NCBI GenBank assembly: GCA_023460155.1
Contig: JAEWRF010000143.1
Span: 1-7,681 of the forward strand
Direction: 5' to 3'
Source: Bacillota bacterium
GTDB taxonomy: Bacteria > Bacillota > Clostridia > Oscillospirales > Acutalibacteraceae
Length of the DNA stretch: 7,681 nucleotides
The notes under the pieces are model-generated. The model had not been told where the DNA came from. It did not search any database and saw nothing but the letters and a program-made list of their open reading frames with translations. A program made the translations under genes and the position numbers. Below are positions 5,150-7,681 of this stretch, in pieces. Numbering within the stretch: the stretch's first letter is position 1; each line of letters opens with the position of its first letter.

Positions 5150-7012
5150 ATGAAAAAGAGACCAACTTCCATACAGAGAGCCCTGTTTGTTCCCTATACC
5201 ATCCTGTTCATTCTGGTTTTTTCCCTCACAATGGGATATTTTGCCGTGCTGGAATCCTCAAAGATCAAGGAGGACACGTTCAGCTCCATTAAGAACAGCG
5301 TAAGCAATATCAGCGGCGCTCTTGATACGGAAGTTCAGGGTCTGGACACGGTCTCCCAGAACATTATGTATTCCAATCTGATCAAGGAGCGGTTTAAAAA
5401 CTACCTGGAATACAGCAGCGGTTTCCCGCAGGTGGCAACTACGCTGGACAAATACAACTACGAGCAGAACACGCTCGCGCTTTACGACATGCTGATTGCG
5501 ATTATCGGCCCCAACCAGCCGGTCGATCAGGTGTACCTTTACTCCCTCAATTCCGGCCGCCTCGGAGTCGGGCTTGACAACTCCACGCAGAACATTTCCG
5601 TTAAGGACATGCCATGGTATAAAAATGCATATGATGCCTATGGCTCAAAAGTTTTTTCCTGCGGCGGCGATTCGGTTTTGGACCGCTATTACTCCAGCCA
5701 AAAAGGCTTTGGATATCTTTCTCTCTGCAGAGTGTATTTCAGTTCGCTCAACACCCCGCAGGGCATTGTGGAACTAAAGCTGTCTCTCAAAAAGATTGAC
5801 GACACCATTGCTTCCATTCATCGTTTGTATGAAGAAAAAATCTACATTTACGATACATCCGGCAAGATGATTTACCCGTTCGGTGAAAAGCCGAACAGCT
5901 ATTTTCCCCAAATCAAGGCACAGGCGCCGGGCTCCGATCAAAATAGTAAAAACGTCCATATTTTCAATGAGAAGAATGAATACATTCTCTATACGGTTTC
6001 CGGGTACAGCGGTTTTACTACCGCCATGGTGGTAAGCAACGACAAATTGATGAAACCGATTTACAATTATATCGGAACGTACCTTATGATATTTTTGTTT
6101 GTCCTGTTTGCGGTAAGCCTTCTTTCTTTTTCCATCGCGAAGCGGATCGGCAAGCCGATGAACCGTATCTACTCGGAAATCCGGCATTTTGAAATCACGA
6201 GCGACGAGGACACAAGCTTCCCGGAAATCAGCATCCGGATTACCGAGCTTGACACCTTATACAAAGCGCTTCAAAAAATGCAGCGCAAGGCAAAAGAGGC
6301 CATGACGCGGGAACTGGAGCTGCAAAACCGTGAAATCCAGTCAAAGATTCTTGCTTTGCAGTCCCAGATGAATCCGCATTTTCTCTATAACACGTTATCG
6401 ACCATTCAGGCGATGGCCGATGAACAGATGAACGACGAAATTGTGCAGCTGTGCCAGTCGAATGCAAGAATTCTCCGTTATATCTCCTCCAACAATGAAC
6501 AACTGGTTCCCCTTGAGCAGGAATTGGACTGCGTGCAGGATTATCTGCAGTCCATGAAGCTCCGGTACGCCGGAAAACTTGCCGATAAAATCGATCTTCC
6601 GGACCGGATGCTGCCGATCCGCGTGCCGAAGCTGTGCCTGCAGCTGTTGGTGGAAAACGCGGTGAAATACACCAGCAGGCAGAAGAGTTTCCCCTGGAAG
6701 ATTGAAGTAAATGGCAGTGCGGACGACCATTCCTGGAAAATCAGCGTGATTGACAACGGACCCGGGTTTTCGGAAGAGGATCTGCGCAGTATCAAAGAAA
6801 AAATCCGCATTATTTCGGAAACGGGCCTTTTCCCGAATCTTGAGCTGAACGGCATGGGACTTTTGAATGTGTTTATTCGTCTGAAGCTTCTTTACAAGGA
6901 TAAATACATCTTCCACATTGAGAACCGCGCACCGAACGGCGCGGTCATCACGATCGGTGCTTATGAGATACCGCAAAGCAATCCAGTTACTGAGGGAGAT
7001 GGCAAAACTTGA
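5150..7012 (+). CDS. Membrane sensor histidine kinase, YesM/LytS-like (HisKA_7TM-less, Pfam His_kinase type)
   Basis: 620 residues, normal for YesM-type kinases that control sugar operons in Firmicutes. Order: membrane segment 1 at about 11-34, extracellular sensing region 35-303 (probably dCache-like), membrane segment 2 at about 308-329, HAMP linker 330-382, coiled coil to about 400, then the phosphoacceptor region with LQSQMNPHFLYNTL, where H410 is the predicted phosphorylated histidine. The ATPase domain has LLVENAVKYT (E502, N503), VIDNGPGF (D535 to F540) and NGMGLLNVF (N567 to F575), all intact. The sensing region appears to have only two cysteines, C171 and C193, which could pair. GAGGT at 5134-5138 is 11 bases from the ATG, rather distant. 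The gene diverges from the transporter operon and its stop codon overlaps the start of the response regulator by four bases, so kinase and regulator are almost surely partners. The ligand is unknown and could be a sugar or a loaded binding protein. Confidence 0.96.
   Translation: MKKRPTSIQRALFVPYTILFILVFSLTMGYFAVLESSKIKEDTFSSIKNSVSNISGALDTEVQGLDTVSQNIMYSNLIKERFKNYLEYSSGFPQVATTLDKYNYEQNTLALYDMLIAIIGPNQPVDQVYLYSLNSGRLGVGLDNSTQNISVKDMPWYKNAYDAYGSKVFSCGGDSVLDRYYSSQKGFGYLSLCRVYFSSLNTPQGIVELKLSLKKIDDTIASIHRLYEEKIYIYDTSGKMIYPFGEKPNSYFPQIKAQAPGSDQNSKNVHIFNEKNEYILYTVSGYSGFTTAMVVSNDKLMKPIYNYIGTYLMIFLFVLFAVSLLSFSIAKRIGKPMNRIYSEIRHFEITSDEDTSFPEISIRITELDTLYKALQKMQRKAKEAMTRELELQNREIQSKILALQSQMNPHFLYNTLSTIQAMADEQMNDEIVQLCQSNARILRYISSNNEQLVPLEQELDCVQDYLQSMKLRYAGKLADKIDLPDRMLPIRVPKLCLQLLVENAVKYTSRQKSFPWKIEVNGSADDHSWKISVIDNGPGFSEEDLRSIKEKIRIISETGLFPNLELNGMGLLNVFIRLKLLYKDKYIFHIENRAPNGAVITIGAYEIPQSNPVTEGDGKT
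6994..6998 (+). promoter_or_regulatory. Ribosome binding site supporting the TTG start of the response regulator
   Basis: GGGAG inside the end of the kinase gene is 10 bases before TTG 7009. In the regulator frame there is a stop at 6991-6993 and no ATG or GTG before 7009, so the TTG is the only start that keeps the full receiver domain. Confidence 0.6.
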
Positions 7013-7681
7013 AAAAGCTTGCATTGACCGCAATCGTTGTGGAGGATGAGGATTTAATCGCCAAAAATATCGTAAGAAATATTCAAAGGGCGAATGATAA
7101 TTTTGAAGTCGTCGCAGTCTCCGCGGATGGCGAGGACGCTCTGCGTCAGGTGGAAAAATACATGCCGAACGTAGTCCTGACGGATATTCAGATGCCGCTG
7201 ATAAACGGTCTGGAACTGGTTCGGATCCTCGCACAGAAATACCCGCTGATCCGCTGCATCATCATAAGCGGCCACGACGATTTTGCCTATGCCAAAGACG
7301 CGCTGAAAAATCACGTTGCGGATTATCTGCTGAAACCCATTAACCTGGATGAACTCACCGTTACATTGCGGCGAATCGAAAATGATTTTCTGGCCAGTCA
7401 GAAAGAGCTGACCAGCGAATTCATCAACGCGGGAAACAATCCGGAAGATATCGTGCAGCTGATGAAAGATTATATCCTGAAAAATTATCAGGAGCCGATC
7501 AATCTGACTGAAATGGCTTCCAGCTTAGGCTATTCCCTCTCTTACCTGACGAAAATATTCATCAAGAACACCGGGCTGTCCCCGGTTCGATATATCCGTG
7601 ATTTTCGGATCAACGCCGCAAAACAGCTGCTTCGCAATCCGCAGATTCAGATCAATATCATCGGGAAAAAGATCGGGTACG
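7009..7681 (+). CDS. Response regulator with receiver and AraC-type DNA-binding domains, YesN-like (C-terminus cut by window edge)
   Basis: 224 codons are visible from TTG 7009 to the window edge. The receiver domain (about residues 8-124) has the acidic pair E12/D13, phospho-acceptor D59 in LTDIQMP, S87 in IISGHDDF and K109 in LLKP, all the conserved residues needed for phosphotransfer. A short linker leads to an AraC-type helix-turn-helix domain from about 150: MKDYILKNYQEPINLTEMASSLG, then SLSYLTKIFIKNTGLSPVRYI (first helix-turn-helix) and RINAAKQLLRNPQIQINIIGKKIGY, where the second one is cut off. Completing it needs roughly 25 to 30 more residues, so the protein should be about 250 long. 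That is much shorter than typical YesN proteins of about 500, as the long central region is absent. TTGA overlaps the kinase stop. The presumed targets are the divergent promoters at 5028-5080. Confidence 0.95.
   Translation, partial: MKKLALTAIVVEDEDLIAKNIVRNIQRANDNFEVVAVSADGEDALRQVEKYMPNVVLTDIQMPLINGLELVRILAQKYPLIRCIIISGHDDFAYAKDALKNHVADYLLKPINLDELTVTLRRIENDFLASQKELTSEFINAGNNPEDIVQLMKDYILKNYQEPINLTEMASSLGYSLSYLTKIFIKNTGLSPVRYIRDFRINAAKQLLRNPQIQINIIGKKIGY

Noticed and set aside
6999..7049. ATG at 6999 as a possible start for the response regulator
   Set aside because: It is in a different frame from the receiver domain and meets a stop after 16 codons.
6395..7234. Minus-strand open frame of 279 codons opposite the kinase and regulator
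   Set aside because: It spans the junction of two genes whose catalytic motifs are intact on the plus strand, and its product has no family features.

Overview
The window holds one recognisable locus: a carbohydrate uptake and degradation operon on the minus strand and, divergent from it, a two-component regulatory pair on the plus strand. Mid-range base composition, strong GGAGG-type ribosome binding sites, a TTG start codon, a lipoprotein-type solute-binding protein with a Ser/Ala-rich linker, and a YesM/YesN-type sensor and regulator point to a Gram-positive Firmicute, most likely a Clostridia/Oscillospiraceae-type anaerobe. The genus cannot be fixed from this sequence.

Layout. Minus strand, read from 4994 down to 1: a CUT1-family solute-binding lipoprotein (3606-4994), a perfect 13-bp hairpin in the gap (3541-3571), two CUT1 permeases (2638-3516 and 1811-2638) joined by a TGATG stop/start overlap, then 9 bases on a glycoside hydrolase family 31 enzyme (1801 down to the window edge, C-terminus missing). 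Plus strand: a membrane sensor histidine kinase (5150-7012), then a REC plus AraC-type response regulator starting at TTG inside the kinase stop codon (7009 to the window edge, C-terminus missing). The 155-base gap 4995-5149 carries good sigma-A-like promoters on both strands whose -10 boxes overlap, and several short repeats that could be operators.

How the parts fit (inference from family knowledge). The kinase probably senses an extracellular sugar or a sugar-related signal through its roughly 270-residue outer domain and phosphorylates the regulator, which then activates the divergent transporter operon. The lipoprotein captures an oligosaccharide, the two permeases import it using an ATPase that is not encoded here (probably a shared MsmX/UgpC-type subunit), and the cytoplasmic GH31 enzyme cleaves an alpha-linked glycosyl residue. 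The barrel motifs look closest to alpha-xylosidase-like GH31 enzymes, so xyloglucan-derived or other alpha-xylosyl/alpha-glucosyl oligosaccharides are the best substrate guess, not a certainty.

I do not see a new type of biological system, mobile element, CRISPR array, tRNA or rRNA. The most interesting material is regulatory: the overlapping divergent promoters, the intergenic hairpin that may set the ratio of binding protein to permease, and a GH31 subgroup with a long spacing between its two catalytic aspartates.
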